In this document: positions 43,765 to 52,588 of the stretch, piece by piece
Numbering within the stretch: the stretch's first letter is position 1
Layout of the letters: each line of letters opens with the position of its first letter
DNA from: Ruegeria arenilitoris
GTDB lineage: Bacteria > Pseudomonadota > Alphaproteobacteria > Rhodobacterales > Rhodobacteraceae
Assembly (NCBI RefSeq): GCF_013030985.1
Contig: NZ_WPYP01000014.1
Coordinates: 49,786-113,785 of the forward strand
Length of the DNA: 64,000 bases
Direction of reading: 5' to 3'
The notes under the pieces: model-generated
Told to the model about the DNA's origin: nothing
What the model saw: the letters and a program-made list of their open reading frames with translations, nothing else
Databases searched by the model: none
Made by a program: the position numbers and the translations under genes

Positions 43765-45252
43765 ATGGCCAAGCCCAAGAAACAGCCCCGCCCCAAGGCA
43801 ATTACGCCCAAAGGGTTTCGCGACTATTTCGGCCAGGAAGTCTCGCAGCGCACCGAGATGCTGCGGACTATTGCGGACGTCTATCATCGTTACGGGTTTG
43901 ATGCGTTAGAGAGCAGCGCGGTCGAAACTGTCGAGGCGCTGGGTAAGTTCCTTCCGGATGTGGATCGCCCGAACGAGGGCGTGTTTGCGTGGCAGGAGGT
44001 TGACGAGAACGACAAGGGCGATTGGATGGCTCTGCGCTATGACCTGACCGCGCCTTTGGCGCGTGTCTACGCGCAGCACCGCAATGATCTGCCAACGCCT
44101 TATCGCCGTTATGCGATGGGTCCGGTCTGGCGCAACGAAAAGCCGGGGCCGGGGCGGTATCGTCAGTTCTATCAGTGCGATGCGGATACGGTTGGCACGG
44201 CCTCGATGGCAGCAGATGCCGAAATTTGCGCCATGCTGTCAGACACGCTGGAGACCGTCGGCATTCCGCGTGGCGACTATCTGGTGCGGGTGAACAACCG
44301 CAAGGTTCTGAATGGCGTGCTTGAGGCGATGGGCCTTGGCGAAGACGCCGCCGCCCGCGACAACGTCCTGCGCACCATCGACAAGTTCGACAAGGTCGGT
44401 GAGGCAGGTGTACGCGAGTTGCTGACCAAAGGTCGTCTGGATGCGTCCGGCGCGTTCATTGATGGCGTTGGTCTCAGCGACGCTCAGGCAGAGCCGGTGA
44501 TTGCCTTCCTGACGTCGAAGGCTGCGGATACTGCTGGCACGCTGGCCAACCTGCGCGCTGCAGTCGGCGACAGCAAGATCGGCGTGGACGGTATCGCCGA
44601 GTTGGAACAGATCGGCGCACTTCTGGATGCAGGTGGGTACGGCGCGGACCGGATCGAGATCGACCCCTCGGTCGTGCGCGGCTTGGGCTATTATACCGGT
44701 CCTGTCTATGAGGCCGAACTGACCTTTGAGATTTTCGACGAGAAAGGCCGCAAGCGGCAGTTCGGATCGGTCTCGGGCGGTGGTCGTTACGATGATCTGG
44801 TCAAGCGGTTCACCGGGCAGGAAGTGCCCGCGACCGGCATCTCCATCGGTGTTGACCGTCTGCTGGCCGCTCTGCGTGAAAAGGGCCGGATTGCGGCACA
44901 GGCTACGGGCCCCGTGGTCGTCACCGTCATGGATCGGGACCGCATGGCCGACTATCAGGCGATGGTGGCCGAGCTGCGCAACGCCGGTATCCGGGCCGAG
45001 GTTTATCTGGGCAACCCTAAGAACTTCGGCAATCAGCTGAAATACGCAGATAAGCGCAACTCTCCGATTGCAGTGATCGAAGGTGGTGACGAGAAAGCCA
45101 ATGGCATCGTGCAGATCAAAGACCTGATCCTGGGTGCCAAGATCGCCGAAAGCGCCACGCTGGAGGAATGGAAAGAACGCCCCAGCCAGTTCGAAGTACC
45201 GCGCGGCGATCTTGTCGCCAAGGTGCGTGAAATTCTGGACAGTCAGGACTGA
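43765..45252 (+). CDS. hisS: Histidyl-tRNA synthetase
   Basis: 495 aa class II synthetase. Motif 1 region PKGFRDYFGQEV, motif 2 PVWRNEKPGPGRYRQFYQCDADTVG (in parts), histidine-A block VVRGLGYYTGPVYEAE, and motif 3 GGRYDDLVKRF...TGISIGVDRLL are complete. The C-terminal anticodon-binding domain follows. ATG 43765 starts MAKPKKQPRPKAITPKG. It heads the hisS-hisZ-hisG operon, with three bases between its stop and the hisZ ATG. Confidence 0.94.
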   Translation: MAKPKKQPRPKAITPKGFRDYFGQEVSQRTEMLRTIADVYHRYGFDALESSAVETVEALGKFLPDVDRPNEGVFAWQEVDENDKGDWMALRYDLTAPLARVYAQHRNDLPTPYRRYAMGPVWRNEKPGPGRYRQFYQCDADTVGTASMAADAEICAMLSDTLETVGIPRGDYLVRVNNRKVLNGVLEAMGLGEDAAARDNVLRTIDKFDKVGEAGVRELLTKGRLDASGAFIDGVGLSDAQAEPVIAFLTSKAADTAGTLANLRAAVGDSKIGVDGIAELEQIGALLDAGGYGADRIEIDPSVVRGLGYYTGPVYEAELTFEIFDEKGRKRQFGSVSGGGRYDDLVKRFTGQEVPATGISIGVDRLLAALREKGRIAAQATGPVVVTVMDRDRMADYQAMVAELRNAGIRAEVYLGNPKNFGNQLKYADKRNSPIAVIEGGDEKANGIVQIKDLILGAKIAESATLEEWKERPSQFEVPRGDLVAKVREILDSQD

Positions 45253-45255
45253 GCC

Positions 45256-46344
45256 ATGGCCAACCGATCCCAGATACAGGCCCGCGCCGCGATGATGCGC
45301 GTCCGGTTCGAGGCGGCAGGCGCACAGATCGTCGACCCGCCCTTGCTGCAACCCGCCGAAACGCTGCTGGACCTCTATGGTGAGGATATCCGCGCGCGCG
45401 CTTACGTGACTTCGGATGCGTTGCGGGGCGAGCAGATGATGCGCCCCGATTTCACTCTGCCGGTGGTGCAGATGCACATGAGCGAGGGGGCCGAGCCCGC
45501 GCGCTACACCTATTCCGGCGAGGTGTTCCGCCGTCAGGAGCACGACCCGGATCGGTCGAACGAGTACATTCAGGTCGGCTATGAGGTCTTCGACCGCGAT
45601 GACCCCGCAGGCGCGGATGCCGAGGTGTTTTCACTGTTCGCCCTGCAACTGCGCGGCTTGCCTTTGCGTGCCGCGACCGGGGATATCGGTATCCTGACCG
45701 CAGCCGTTCAGGGCCTGCGCACGACGGACCGCCGCAAAACCGCGCTGATGCGCCACCTGTGGCGCCCGCGTCGATTCCGGGTTTTGCTGGATCGTTTTGC
45801 CGGACGCAAACCCGGCCCGGAAGGACGCGACGCTCTGTTGAGCGCGGAAAACCCGTTGGACAACGATATTCCCATGATTGGCAAGCGCCGCGCTTCCGAG
45901 GTTGAGGCGCGGATCGAAGCCCTGCGCGAGGATCGCGACACACCGCCGATTTCCGACAATGAACTGGCCGGGCTGGAAACGCTGTTGAACGTGCGCGAGA
46001 CCATGCCCTTTGCGCTTGAACAACTGCGCGACGTGGCGGTGGACCTGCCGCAGATCACTCCGGCACTGGACCGGCTTGAGGCGCGGGTCGCATCCCTGCA
46101 GGCGCGCGGTGTCAATGTGGATCGGTTGGATTTCGAGGCGGCCTATGGCCGGACCTCGATGGAGTATTACGACGGGTTTGTCTTTGGCTTTTACGCCGAG
46201 GGCCGCCCGGATCTGCCGCCGATTGCCACCGGCGGGCGCTATGACGCGCTGACCCGACAACTGGGTAACGGCACCGAAATCCCTGCCGTGGGTGGCGTTA
46301 TCCGCCCCGACCTGATGCTGGAGATTGAGGAGGACGCGCAATGA
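45256..46344 (+). CDS. hisZ: ATP phosphoribosyltransferase regulatory subunit
   Basis: 362 aa HisS paralogue without the anticodon-binding domain and without an intact tRNA-synthetase active site. RPDFTLPVVQMHMSEG, YTYSGEVFRRQEHDPDRSNEYIQVG (in parts) and ATGGRYDALTRQLGNG are the HisZ blocks. It forms a hetero-octamer with short-form HisG and confers histidine feedback control. Its stop overlaps the hisG ATG by four bases. Confidence 0.92.
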   Translation: MANRSQIQARAAMMRVRFEAAGAQIVDPPLLQPAETLLDLYGEDIRARAYVTSDALRGEQMMRPDFTLPVVQMHMSEGAEPARYTYSGEVFRRQEHDPDRSNEYIQVGYEVFDRDDPAGADAEVFSLFALQLRGLPLRAATGDIGILTAAVQGLRTTDRRKTALMRHLWRPRRFRVLLDRFAGRKPGPEGRDALLSAENPLDNDIPMIGKRRASEVEARIEALREDRDTPPISDNELAGLETLLNVRETMPFALEQLRDVAVDLPQITPALDRLEARVASLQARGVNVDRLDFEAAYGRTSMEYYDGFVFGFYAEGRPDLPPIATGGRYDALTRQLGNGTEIPAVGGVIRPDLMLEIEEDAQ

Positions 46345-47030
46345 GCCTGAAACTGGGCGTGCCCTCGAAGGGCCGGTTGATGGAGAAGACCTTTTCGTGG
46401 TTCGAAAAGCGCGGCATAACCCTGTCGCGCAGCGGATCGGACCGGGAATATGCAGGCAAGGTCGAGGGGATTGATGGCGTTTCTCTGGTGCTGTTGTCCG
46501 CCGGGGAAATCCCGCGTGAACTGGCCGCGGGGCGCATTCATCTTGGAGTCACGGGCATCGATCTGGTGCAAGAAAAACTGCCCCGCTGGGAGCAGCAGGT
46601 CGAAGAAGTCTCGAGACTTGGGTTCGGCAAGGCAGACCTGATCATCGCAACGCCTGCCTGCTGGGTGGATGTGGACACGCTGGACGATCTGGATGCCGCT
46701 GCCGCGGCGTTTCGGAAAACCCATGGCCACCGTCTGCGGATTGCAACCAAGTATCACAGGCTTGTGCGTGAGTTCCTGACCGAAGCAGGCGTGGCCGATT
46801 ACACTCTGGTCGACAGCCAAGGCGCGACCGAAGGCACGGTAAAAAACGAAACCGCCGAGGCGATTGCCGATATCACCTCGACCGGGGAAACCCTGCGCGC
46901 AAACCACCTGAAAATCCTGTCGGACGGGCTGATCCTGCAATCGCAGGCGACGCTGTGGCGCAGCCGGGTGGCGAAATGCGATGCAGGCGAAAAGGCGGTT
47001 CTGTCCGAGTTGGTGGATCAGCTGCGCTAA
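46341..47030 (+). CDS. hisG: ATP phosphoribosyltransferase, short form
   Basis: 229 aa. LGVPSKGRLMEKTFSWFEKRG (in part), HLGVTGIDLVQEKLP and ADITSTGETLRANHLKIL match HisG_S, which lacks the C-terminal regulatory domain and needs HisZ. Catalyses the first step of histidine biosynthesis. Its stop overlaps the stop of the convergent DUF1489 gene by four bases. Confidence 0.94.
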   Translation: MSLKLGVPSKGRLMEKTFSWFEKRGITLSRSGSDREYAGKVEGIDGVSLVLLSAGEIPRELAAGRIHLGVTGIDLVQEKLPRWEQQVEEVSRLGFGKADLIIATPACWVDVDTLDDLDAAAAAFRKTHGHRLRIATKYHRLVREFLTEAGVADYTLVDSQGATEGTVKNETAEAIADITSTGETLRANHLKILSDGLILQSQATLWRSRVAKCDAGEKAVLSELVDQLR

Positions 47031-47458
47031 AGCACGCCGATTTCCGCCAGCGCGCGGTTGAGGTCATCGGGCAGGGCGTCGTCCTGCTCGCGTCCTTTAG
47101 GCAGATCGGCGGGCGTGTCTTCGGGTTTTAGATAGCGCCAGCCCTGAAAGGGTCGTTTCAGGGCGTTCTGAGTGCGATGAACTTCGGGGTCGAGCACAAT
47201 GGCGCAGCGGCGAATACCATCCTCGCCGCGCACCTCATCCAGTCGCAGGATACACTGACGGCATTGGATGACGCCTTTGATCACCCAATAGATCGATCCG
47301 CCGTTCAGAATCTCGGCCTCTCGCTTGGGCCACATGCGGGTGACGTGGCGCGGGTAGCCGTCCTCATAAAGTGGTCTGCGGCTGTCCTGCCACGCGATCA
47401 GCGAGTCGACGCTCTCTGATCCGACCGAAAGTTTTATGAGGTTTACGTACTTATCCAC
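47027..47458 (-). CDS. DUF1489 family protein
   Basis: 143 aa with a GTG start preceded by GGAAAG. VNLIKLSVGSESVDSLIAWQ, GSIYWVIKGVIQCRQCILRLDE (in parts) and PFQGWRYLKPEDTPADL are characteristic of alphaproteobacterial DUF1489. Function unknown. Divergent from nrdJ, with 129 bp between, and convergent with hisG. Confidence 0.88.
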   Translation of the reverse strand: MDKYVNLIKLSVGSESVDSLIAWQDSRRPLYEDGYPRHVTRMWPKREAEILNGGSIYWVIKGVIQCRQCILRLDEVRGEDGIRRCAIVLDPEVHRTQNALKRPFQGWRYLKPEDTPADLPKGREQDDALPDDLNRALAEIGVL

Positions 47459-47459
47459 A
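47451..47459. promoter_or_regulatory. Perfect DnaA box
   Basis: TTATCCACA matches the DnaA 9-mer consensus exactly. It overlaps the GTG start of the DUF1489 gene and sits about 130 bp upstream of nrdJ. No other close copy was seen, so this is a regulatory candidate rather than an origin. Confidence 0.45.
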
Positions 47460-47587
47460 GCTTTCCCACAGAGTCGTCCCGAGGTTTGTCTTTATATTGT
47501 AGCTCGGTCTTCGCTGCTATCAAGGTGTTGTGGTTGAGGTGTGAGTTGGGGTAGTCTGGATACCTCTTTCAGCACAGGGAATCACCA

Positions 47588-49870
47588 ATGAGCCGCTTTG
47601 CCGCCCCCATCGCCGAGCAGATCTGGGACATGAAATACCGTTTCAAACAGGCGGATGGCACGCCGATCGACCAGACTGTCGAGGATAGCTGGCGACGTAT
47701 CGCCCGCGATCTGGCGCGGGTCGAGAAAGACCCGGCCCATTGGGAAGAAAAGTTCTTTGAGGCGCTGGAAGATTTCAAATACCTGCCTGCCGGTCGCATC
47801 ACCGCCGGCGCAGGCACTGCGCGTCAGGTGACCTTGTTCAACTGCTTTGTCATGGGCACCGTGCCCGACAGCATGGGCGGTATCTTCGACATGCTGAAAG
47901 AGGCCGCGCTGACCATGCAGCAGGGTGGGGGGATCGGTTATGACTTCTCGACCATCCGTCCGCGTGGCGCGGACGTACATGGGGTGGCAGCAGACGCTTC
48001 GGGGCCGCTGTCGTTCATGGATGTGTGGGACGCGATGTGCCGGACGATCATGTCCGCAGGGTCGCGCCGCGGGGCGATGATGGCGACCATGCGTTGCGAT
48101 CACCCGGATATCGAACAATTCATCACCGCCAAGTCTGACCCGGCGCGTTTGCGCATGTTCAACATGTCGGTTCTGGTGACCGATCCGTTCATGGAGGCCG
48201 TCAAGGCGGATGGCCCGTGGGAACTGGTGTTTGGTGACAAGGTCTATCACACCGTTCAGGCCCGTGATCTGTGGAACAAGATCATGCAAGCCACTTACGA
48301 CTATGCCGAGCCCGGCGTGATCTTCATCGACCGCATCAATCAGGCCAACAACCTGAGCTATGTCGAGACCATCGCTGCGACAAACCCCTGCGGTGAGCAA
48401 CCCTTGCCGCCCTATGGTGCGTGCCTGCTGGGCTCGATCAACCTTGCAAGGCTGGTGGCCGAACCGTTCGAAGACGCTGCTCATCTGGACGAGGCGGCGC
48501 TGCAGGAACTGGTTGCGACCGCCGTTCGCATGATGGACAACGTGGTGGACGCGTCCAAATTCCCGCTGCCGGAACAGGCCGCCGAGGCGCAGGCCAAACG
48601 CCGGATCGGGCTGGGTGTGACCGGTCTGGCGGATGCACTGCTGATGCTGGGCCTGCGCTATGGGTCCGACGAGGCGGCGCGTCAGACCGAACGCTGGCTG
48701 AAAGCGATAGCCCGCGCCGCGTATCTGGCGTCGGTGGACTTGGCGAAGGAGAAAGGCGCGTTCCCTCTGTTCGACGCCGAGAAATATCTGGCCAGCGGCA
48801 CCATGCAGCAGATGGACGAGGATGTGCGCGATGCAATCCGCGAGCATGGCATTCGCAATGCTCTGCTGACTTCGATCGCGCCGACCGGTACAATTTCACT
48901 GTATGCGGGCAACGTGTCTTCGGGGATCGAACCGGTCTTTGCCTATGCCTATACGCGTAAGGTGCTGCAGAAGGATGGCTCGCGCACCGAGGAAGAGGTC
49001 GTGGACTACGCCGTGCAGATGTGGCGCGACAAGTTCGGCGACAAGGACCTGCCGGACTATTTCGTAAACGCGCAGACGCTGTCTCCGTCGGATCACGTGA
49101 AGATGCAGGCGGCGGCCCAGAAATGGATCGACAGCTCTATCTCGAAGACGATCAACTGTCCCGAAGATATCAGCTTTGACGCCTTCAAGGATGTCTACAT
49201 GCAGGCCTGGGATCAGGGCTGCAAAGGCTGCACCACTTATCGCCCCAATGATGTGACGGGATCGGTTCTGACTGTATCTGAAAGCGCAGACACAGCGCCG
49301 GGTGAAAGCGCAGCGGCGCCGCATGAAGTTGACGGTGGCGAAGTCGTCTATATGTCCGAGCCGCTGGACCGCCCGCAATCGCTGGAAGGCTCGACCTACA
49401 AGTTGAAATGGCCCGACAGCGAGCACGCGATCTACCTGACCATCAACGATATCGTCATCGGTGGTCGTCGCCGTCCGTTCGAGGTGTTCATCAACTCGAA
49501 GAACATGGAACACTACGCCTGGACGCTTGCGTTGACCCGGATGATTTCGGCTGTGTTCCGTCGGGGTGGAGATGTGTCATTTGTGGTCGAAGAGCTGAAG
49601 GCCGTGTTCGACCCGCGCGGTGGTGCCTGGGTGCAGGGCAAGTACATCCCCTCGATCCTGGCCGCGATCGGCGGGGTGATCGAGCAGCACCTGATCAATA
49701 TCGGTTTCCTCGAAGGGGAAGGGATGGGGCTTAAATCTGACCCGCAGGCGCAGGTGGTCAACATGGATACACCCCGCGGCAAAGCCTGCCCGTCCTGCGG
49801 CCAGTTCGACATGGTGATGATCGAAGGTTGCATGACCTGTCGCAGTTGCGGGCATTCCAAATGCGGTTGA
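47588..49870 (+). CDS. nrdJ: Adenosylcobalamin-dependent (class II) ribonucleotide reductase
   Basis: 760 aa. Active-site segments: substrate loop Cys in TLFNCFVMGTVPDSMGG, glycyl-free loop MQQGGGIGYDFSTIRPRG, thiyl-radical region TNPCGEQPLPPYGACLLGS (Asn-Pro-Cys-Gly-Glu), and SIAPTGTISLYAGNVSSG. The C-terminus CPSCGQFDMVMIEGCMTCRSCGHSKCG (in parts) holds six clustered Cys, suiting thiol shuttling and possibly zinc binding. It makes dNTPs under any oxygen tension if B12 is available. No ATP-cone is evident at the N-terminus. No cobalamin riboswitch precedes it. Confidence 0.93.
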   Translation: MSRFAAPIAEQIWDMKYRFKQADGTPIDQTVEDSWRRIARDLARVEKDPAHWEEKFFEALEDFKYLPAGRITAGAGTARQVTLFNCFVMGTVPDSMGGIFDMLKEAALTMQQGGGIGYDFSTIRPRGADVHGVAADASGPLSFMDVWDAMCRTIMSAGSRRGAMMATMRCDHPDIEQFITAKSDPARLRMFNMSVLVTDPFMEAVKADGPWELVFGDKVYHTVQARDLWNKIMQATYDYAEPGVIFIDRINQANNLSYVETIAATNPCGEQPLPPYGACLLGSINLARLVAEPFEDAAHLDEAALQELVATAVRMMDNVVDASKFPLPEQAAEAQAKRRIGLGVTGLADALLMLGLRYGSDEAARQTERWLKAIARAAYLASVDLAKEKGAFPLFDAEKYLASGTMQQMDEDVRDAIREHGIRNALLTSIAPTGTISLYAGNVSSGIEPVFAYAYTRKVLQKDGSRTEEEVVDYAVQMWRDKFGDKDLPDYFVNAQTLSPSDHVKMQAAAQKWIDSSISKTINCPEDISFDAFKDVYMQAWDQGCKGCTTYRPNDVTGSVLTVSESADTAPGESAAAPHEVDGGEVVYMSEPLDRPQSLEGSTYKLKWPDSEHAIYLTINDIVIGGRRRPFEVFINSKNMEHYAWTLALTRMISAVFRRGGDVSFVVEELKAVFDPRGGAWVQGKYIPSILAAIGGVIEQHLINIGFLEGEGMGLKSDPQAQVVNMDTPRGKACPSCGQFDMVMIEGCMTCRSCGHSKCG

Positions 49871-49984
49871 CCCAGAGGGTGCAAAACTGTTGATGCTGTG
49901 AAAGCTCGCATCAGTTTGCAATTTGACCAGTTCAGATTGCAATTCTGACCGTGAAAAGTTTGCCATCGCTCCTAAGGGGCGGTG

Positions 49985-50019
49985 GCGTCTGACTTTGAGT
50001 GAATGTCAGGCGCGCTTTT
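49985..50019 (+). terminator. Likely terminator of nrdJ
   Basis: GCGTCTGAC (49985-49993) pairs with GTCAGGCGC (50005-50013) including one G-U pair, followed by GCTTTT. A second hairpin, GCCATCGCTCC / GGGGCGGTGGC at 49962-49986, lies directly before it and may alternate with it. Confidence 0.6.
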
Positions 50020-50331
50020 GCTTTACAACTTGACTGTTAGCTATGCTTGCCGCCGTTGCCTGATCCTCTGATATGCTAGGGTGAGGCCCGTCAAAGGAGA
50101 CTTCCGCTGCGCCTGCTAAGTCAAGCTTTCGACGAATTCACAGTTTGCGGACTATAGCCGCAATAGGCGGTACTGGATCGAATGTCTGCTATTCGAGCTT
50201 TTCTCCAGCCGCAGCAAATTCGTCGATACGGTGACAGCCCGTCCAGTCAGACGGAACGTCGTGTGTATTTGATCCGTCGGCAGATCATCGGATACGGCCA
50301 TGCTCCATCAGGTTGAGACGATTGGTCATTG
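50020..50331. other. Intergenic region before flavin reductase gene
   Basis: About 310 bp with no strongly supported gene. A 49-codon open frame on the minus strand (50152-50301) starts one base after a GGAG and has no recognised domain, so it is not called. Upstream, TTGCAATTTGACC (49916-49928) and TTGCAATTCTGACC (49937-49950) form a direct repeat 21 bp apart. Confidence 0.4.
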
Positions 50332-50367
50332 CATAGCTCGCTATGGAATAGTATATAGCAAGCAATG
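50332..50367. promoter_or_regulatory. Pair of MarR-type operators
   Basis: CATAGC-TC-GCTATG (50332-50345, perfect palindrome) and TATAGC-AA-GCAATG (50354-50367, one mismatch) share YATAGCnnGCTATR, spaced 22 bp start to start, two helical turns. They lie 28-63 bp upstream of the flavin reductase start. The same motif occurs before both marR genes and before the 52.7-kb operon. Confidence 0.7.
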
Positions 50368-50394
50368 CAAATGGAATCACGCTGGAGCCAAGCT

Positions 50395-51528
50395 ATGAAA
50401 ACCCGTGTTCACGCAATTGCAGGAGCCATCGGGCTTCTGATGATCCTGACCTTCTGGACCTCGACCATCATTTCCGAGGTCTTCGGGTCATACGAAGCCA
50501 TTGCCATGGTGAAGGGGCTGATCCTCAAAGGGATGTTCGTCCTGATACCGGCGATGGCCATTGTTGGCGCATCCGGTGCATCGCTTGGCAAGGGACGCAG
50601 CGATGCGCTGGTGTCGGCCAAGATGAAACGGATGCCGATCATCGCCGTCAACGGGTTGTTGGTTCTGGTGCCGATGGCCTTCCTGCTGGAGTCCTGTGCC
50701 TCGGCGGGGAATTTCGACACCATGTTCTATGTTCTGCAAGGGGTGGAGCTGATTGCCGGTGCGGTGAACCTGACCCTGATGGGGCTGAACATGCGTGACG
50801 GCATCCGCCTGAGCGGCAAGGGCAAATCGAAGGACGGAGTCAAGCTAACAGGCCGGGACACGGTTGCCGAGGGCACCATGGCGTTTCACATGAGCAAACC
50901 GGATGGGTTCACGCATCAGCCCGGCCAATGGGTTCGGGTGACCTTACCGACCAATGGCGAGTCCCGTGTGCTCTCGATTGTCAGTGCGCCCCACGAAGCG
51001 CAGCTGACGGTGGCAACCCGCATGACCGACAGCGCCTTCAAGCGCGCCCTGAAAGACCTGCCTGACGGAACTGAAGTGCAGATTGCAGGTCCGAATGGCA
51101 GTTTCACCTTGCATCAGGACGCCGCCCGTCCTGCCGTCCTGATTGCCGGTGGCATCGGTATCACGCCCTTTATGTCGATGATCCGCAACACCATGCAGCG
51201 TGGTTCTGTTCAGAAGATCACGCTGTTTTATTCCAACCGTAACCCGGCCTCGGCTGCCTTTCTGGGCGAGTTGGAAGAGCTGGCAAGGGCCAATCCGAAT
51301 TTCGAACTGGTCGCAACCATGACTGGGCTCGAGGGTGACACTGCCGCCTGGGAAGGCGAGACCAATCTGATCGACCGCGACATGCTGGCCCGTCATCTGC
51401 CTGACCTTGGCGCTCCGGTCTACTATTGTGTCGGTCCCACTCCGATGGTTGCTGCCACGAAAGAGATGCTTGAGGAGGCTTCGATTGCCGCCGACCAGAT
51501 GGTATTCGAAAAGTTCACCGGTTACTGA
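50395..51528 (+). CDS. Membrane-anchored FNR-type flavin oxidoreductase
   Basis: 377 aa from MKTRVHAIAG. Four transmembrane helices fill residues 5-135 (including GLLMILTFWTSTIISEVFG, GMFVLIPAMAIVGASG, VNGLLVLVPMAFLLESCA, LIAGAVNLTLMGL). The soluble C-terminal domain is a ferredoxin-reductase fold: SRVLSIVSAPHE for FAD, LIAGGIGITPFMSMIRN for NAD(P), YYCVGPTPMV. No ferredoxin domain is attached. The membrane part has almost no histidines, so it probably does not bind b-type heme. The frame is open ten codons upstream; ATG 50395 follows GGAG. Confidence 0.75.
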   Translation: MKTRVHAIAGAIGLLMILTFWTSTIISEVFGSYEAIAMVKGLILKGMFVLIPAMAIVGASGASLGKGRSDALVSAKMKRMPIIAVNGLLVLVPMAFLLESCASAGNFDTMFYVLQGVELIAGAVNLTLMGLNMRDGIRLSGKGKSKDGVKLTGRDTVAEGTMAFHMSKPDGFTHQPGQWVRVTLPTNGESRVLSIVSAPHEAQLTVATRMTDSAFKRALKDLPDGTEVQIAGPNGSFTLHQDAARPAVLIAGGIGITPFMSMIRNTMQRGSVQKITLFYSNRNPASAAFLGELEELARANPNFELVATMTGLEGDTAAWEGETNLIDRDMLARHLPDLGAPVYYCVGPTPMVAATKEMLEEASIAADQMVFEKFTGY

Positions 51529-51558
51529 TCGCCGGCCGCCAATGCTTTGCCGCCTTGC

Positions 51559-51587
51559 AGACCCCCGGTCCCATCGACCGGGGGTCT
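51559..51587. terminator. Terminator between convergent genes
   Basis: AGACCCCCGGTC (51559-51570), loop CCATC, GACCGGGGGTCT (51576-51587): a perfect 12-bp stem followed by TTGCATTTT. It separates the flavin reductase gene from the convergent marR gene and probably works in both directions. Confidence 0.88.
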
Positions 51588-51630
51588 TGCATTTTCATCT
51601 GGCAAAAAGTGTGGGGCAGCCGGTGGCGGC

Positions 51631-52062
51631 TCAGTCCTTTTGCAAGGTCCGAATGGTGCGTTGCATGAAGTCAATAAACTGCGCGCGTTCGTCCGGCGTA
51701 AACCCAACCAACGCCGCATCGTTGACCGCTGAGGCCGCAGCGTAGGCATCATCCCGAACCGAACGTGCCTTCTCGGTCAGGCAGATGATTTTGGCACGCC
51801 CGTCGGTCGGGTGATCCTTGCGTTCGATCAACCCGTCCCGTTCCATCCGGTTGAGGGTATTGGCCATTGTCGCTTGTTCCACATCAAGCTTGTCGACCAG
51901 TTCCCTCTGCGTTTGCCCGTCCTGTTGCCACAGGGCCAGAAGCGTCGGAAACTGTCCCGGCACGATACCCAGGGGCTCGATTTGCTTACGCAGTTCTTCA
52001 AAGAACAGCCGGGCCATGTGGTTGACGAGGTACCCGGCAGAGGTGGCGTGATTGAAAGTCAT
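51631..52062 (-). CDS. MarR-family regulator (first paralogue)
   Basis: 143 aa winged-helix regulator. LLALWQQDGQTQRELVDKLDVEQATMANTLNRMERDGLIERK, seen in parts, covers the recognition helix and DGRAK wing. The N-terminus MTFNHATSAGYLVNHMARLF is nearly shared with the second MarR protein, so the two are tandem duplicates. Has a copy of the YATAGC palindrome in its own promoter. MarR proteins usually release DNA upon binding phenolics or upon oxidation; Cys is present only in the IICLTEK strand. Confidence 0.88.
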   Translation of the reverse strand: MTFNHATSAGYLVNHMARLFFEELRKQIEPLGIVPGQFPTLLALWQQDGQTQRELVDKLDVEQATMANTLNRMERDGLIERKDHPTDGRAKIICLTEKARSVRDDAYAAASAVNDAALVGFTPDERAQFIDFMQRTIRTLQKD

Positions 52063-52075
52063 GCGCCATTGTTAG

Positions 52076-52099
52076 GGTTGCATAGCACGGAATGCAACC
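52076..52099. promoter_or_regulatory. MarR operator upstream of first marR
   Basis: GGTTGCAT and ATGCAACC form a perfect 8-bp inverted repeat (52076-52083 and 52092-52099), with the core CATAGC-AC-GGAATG at 52081-52094, a variant of YATAGCnnGCTATR. It lies between the two marR genes, 14 bp before the first marR start. Confidence 0.65.
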
Positions 52100-52105
52100 G
52101 ATCGA

Positions 52106-52570
52106 TCACGCCGCGCTTTCTTTTTCAAGGTTGTGCGATTTTCCTGACTCGAAGCTATGAATGGCCTTGGAAATCAGCTGCACGACCTGTCGTTGCTCCT
52201 GGTCACTCAACCCGGCCAGAACCGAGGTGTTCTGCGCCATCGCAACCGCCAGGGCAGGGTCTTGCAATGCCTTGCCATGTTGCGTCAACCATGCGCGGCG
52301 AACGCGCCGATCTTCGGTATCAGGACGCCGCTTGATAAGGCCATCACGCTCCATCCGCGCCAGGGTATTAGCCATTGTTGCCTGTTCAATTCCCACATGA
52401 TCGACCAGTTCCCTTTGTGTCAGTCCGTCCTGATCCCAAAGGTGCACCATGATCGGAAACACGCCGGTTGAAAGCCCCAGCGGCTTTATGCCGTCCTGTA
52501 AAGCCCCTGCAAACAACCTTGCAAGATGGTTGATGAGGTATCCGGAAGAGGTTCGCCGAGAAAATGTCAT
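52106..52570 (-). CDS. MarR-family regulator (second paralogue)
   Basis: 154 aa. MVHLWDQDGLTQRELVDHV, then GIEQATMANTLARMERDGL and RRPDTEDRRVRRAWLT, form the winged helix. It resembles the adjacent MarR over the entire DNA-binding domain but has a longer, charged C-terminus (ESGKSHNLEKESAA) and no Cys. Two palindromic operators lie just upstream. Divergent from the 52.7-kb operon, so the intergenic operators can control both directions. Confidence 0.88.
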   Translation of the reverse strand: MTFSRRTSSGYLINHLARLFAGALQDGIKPLGLSTGVFPIMVHLWDQDGLTQRELVDHVGIEQATMANTLARMERDGLIKRRPDTEDRRVRRAWLTQHGKALQDPALAVAMAQNTSVLAGLSDQEQRQVVQLISKAIHSFESGKSHNLEKESAA

Positions 52571-52588
52571 GCTGTGCTCGATTCCTTA

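Noticed and set aside
47459..47587. Possible cobalamin riboswitch or NrdR boxes before nrdJ
   Set aside because: The 129-bp leader is too short for a B12 riboswitch and lacks its B12-box; the ttTATATTGTag stretch matches the NrdR consensus poorly and has no second copy.
50152..50301. 49-codon open frame on the minus strand
   Set aside because: GGAG is only one base from the ATG and the peptide shows no recognisable feature.
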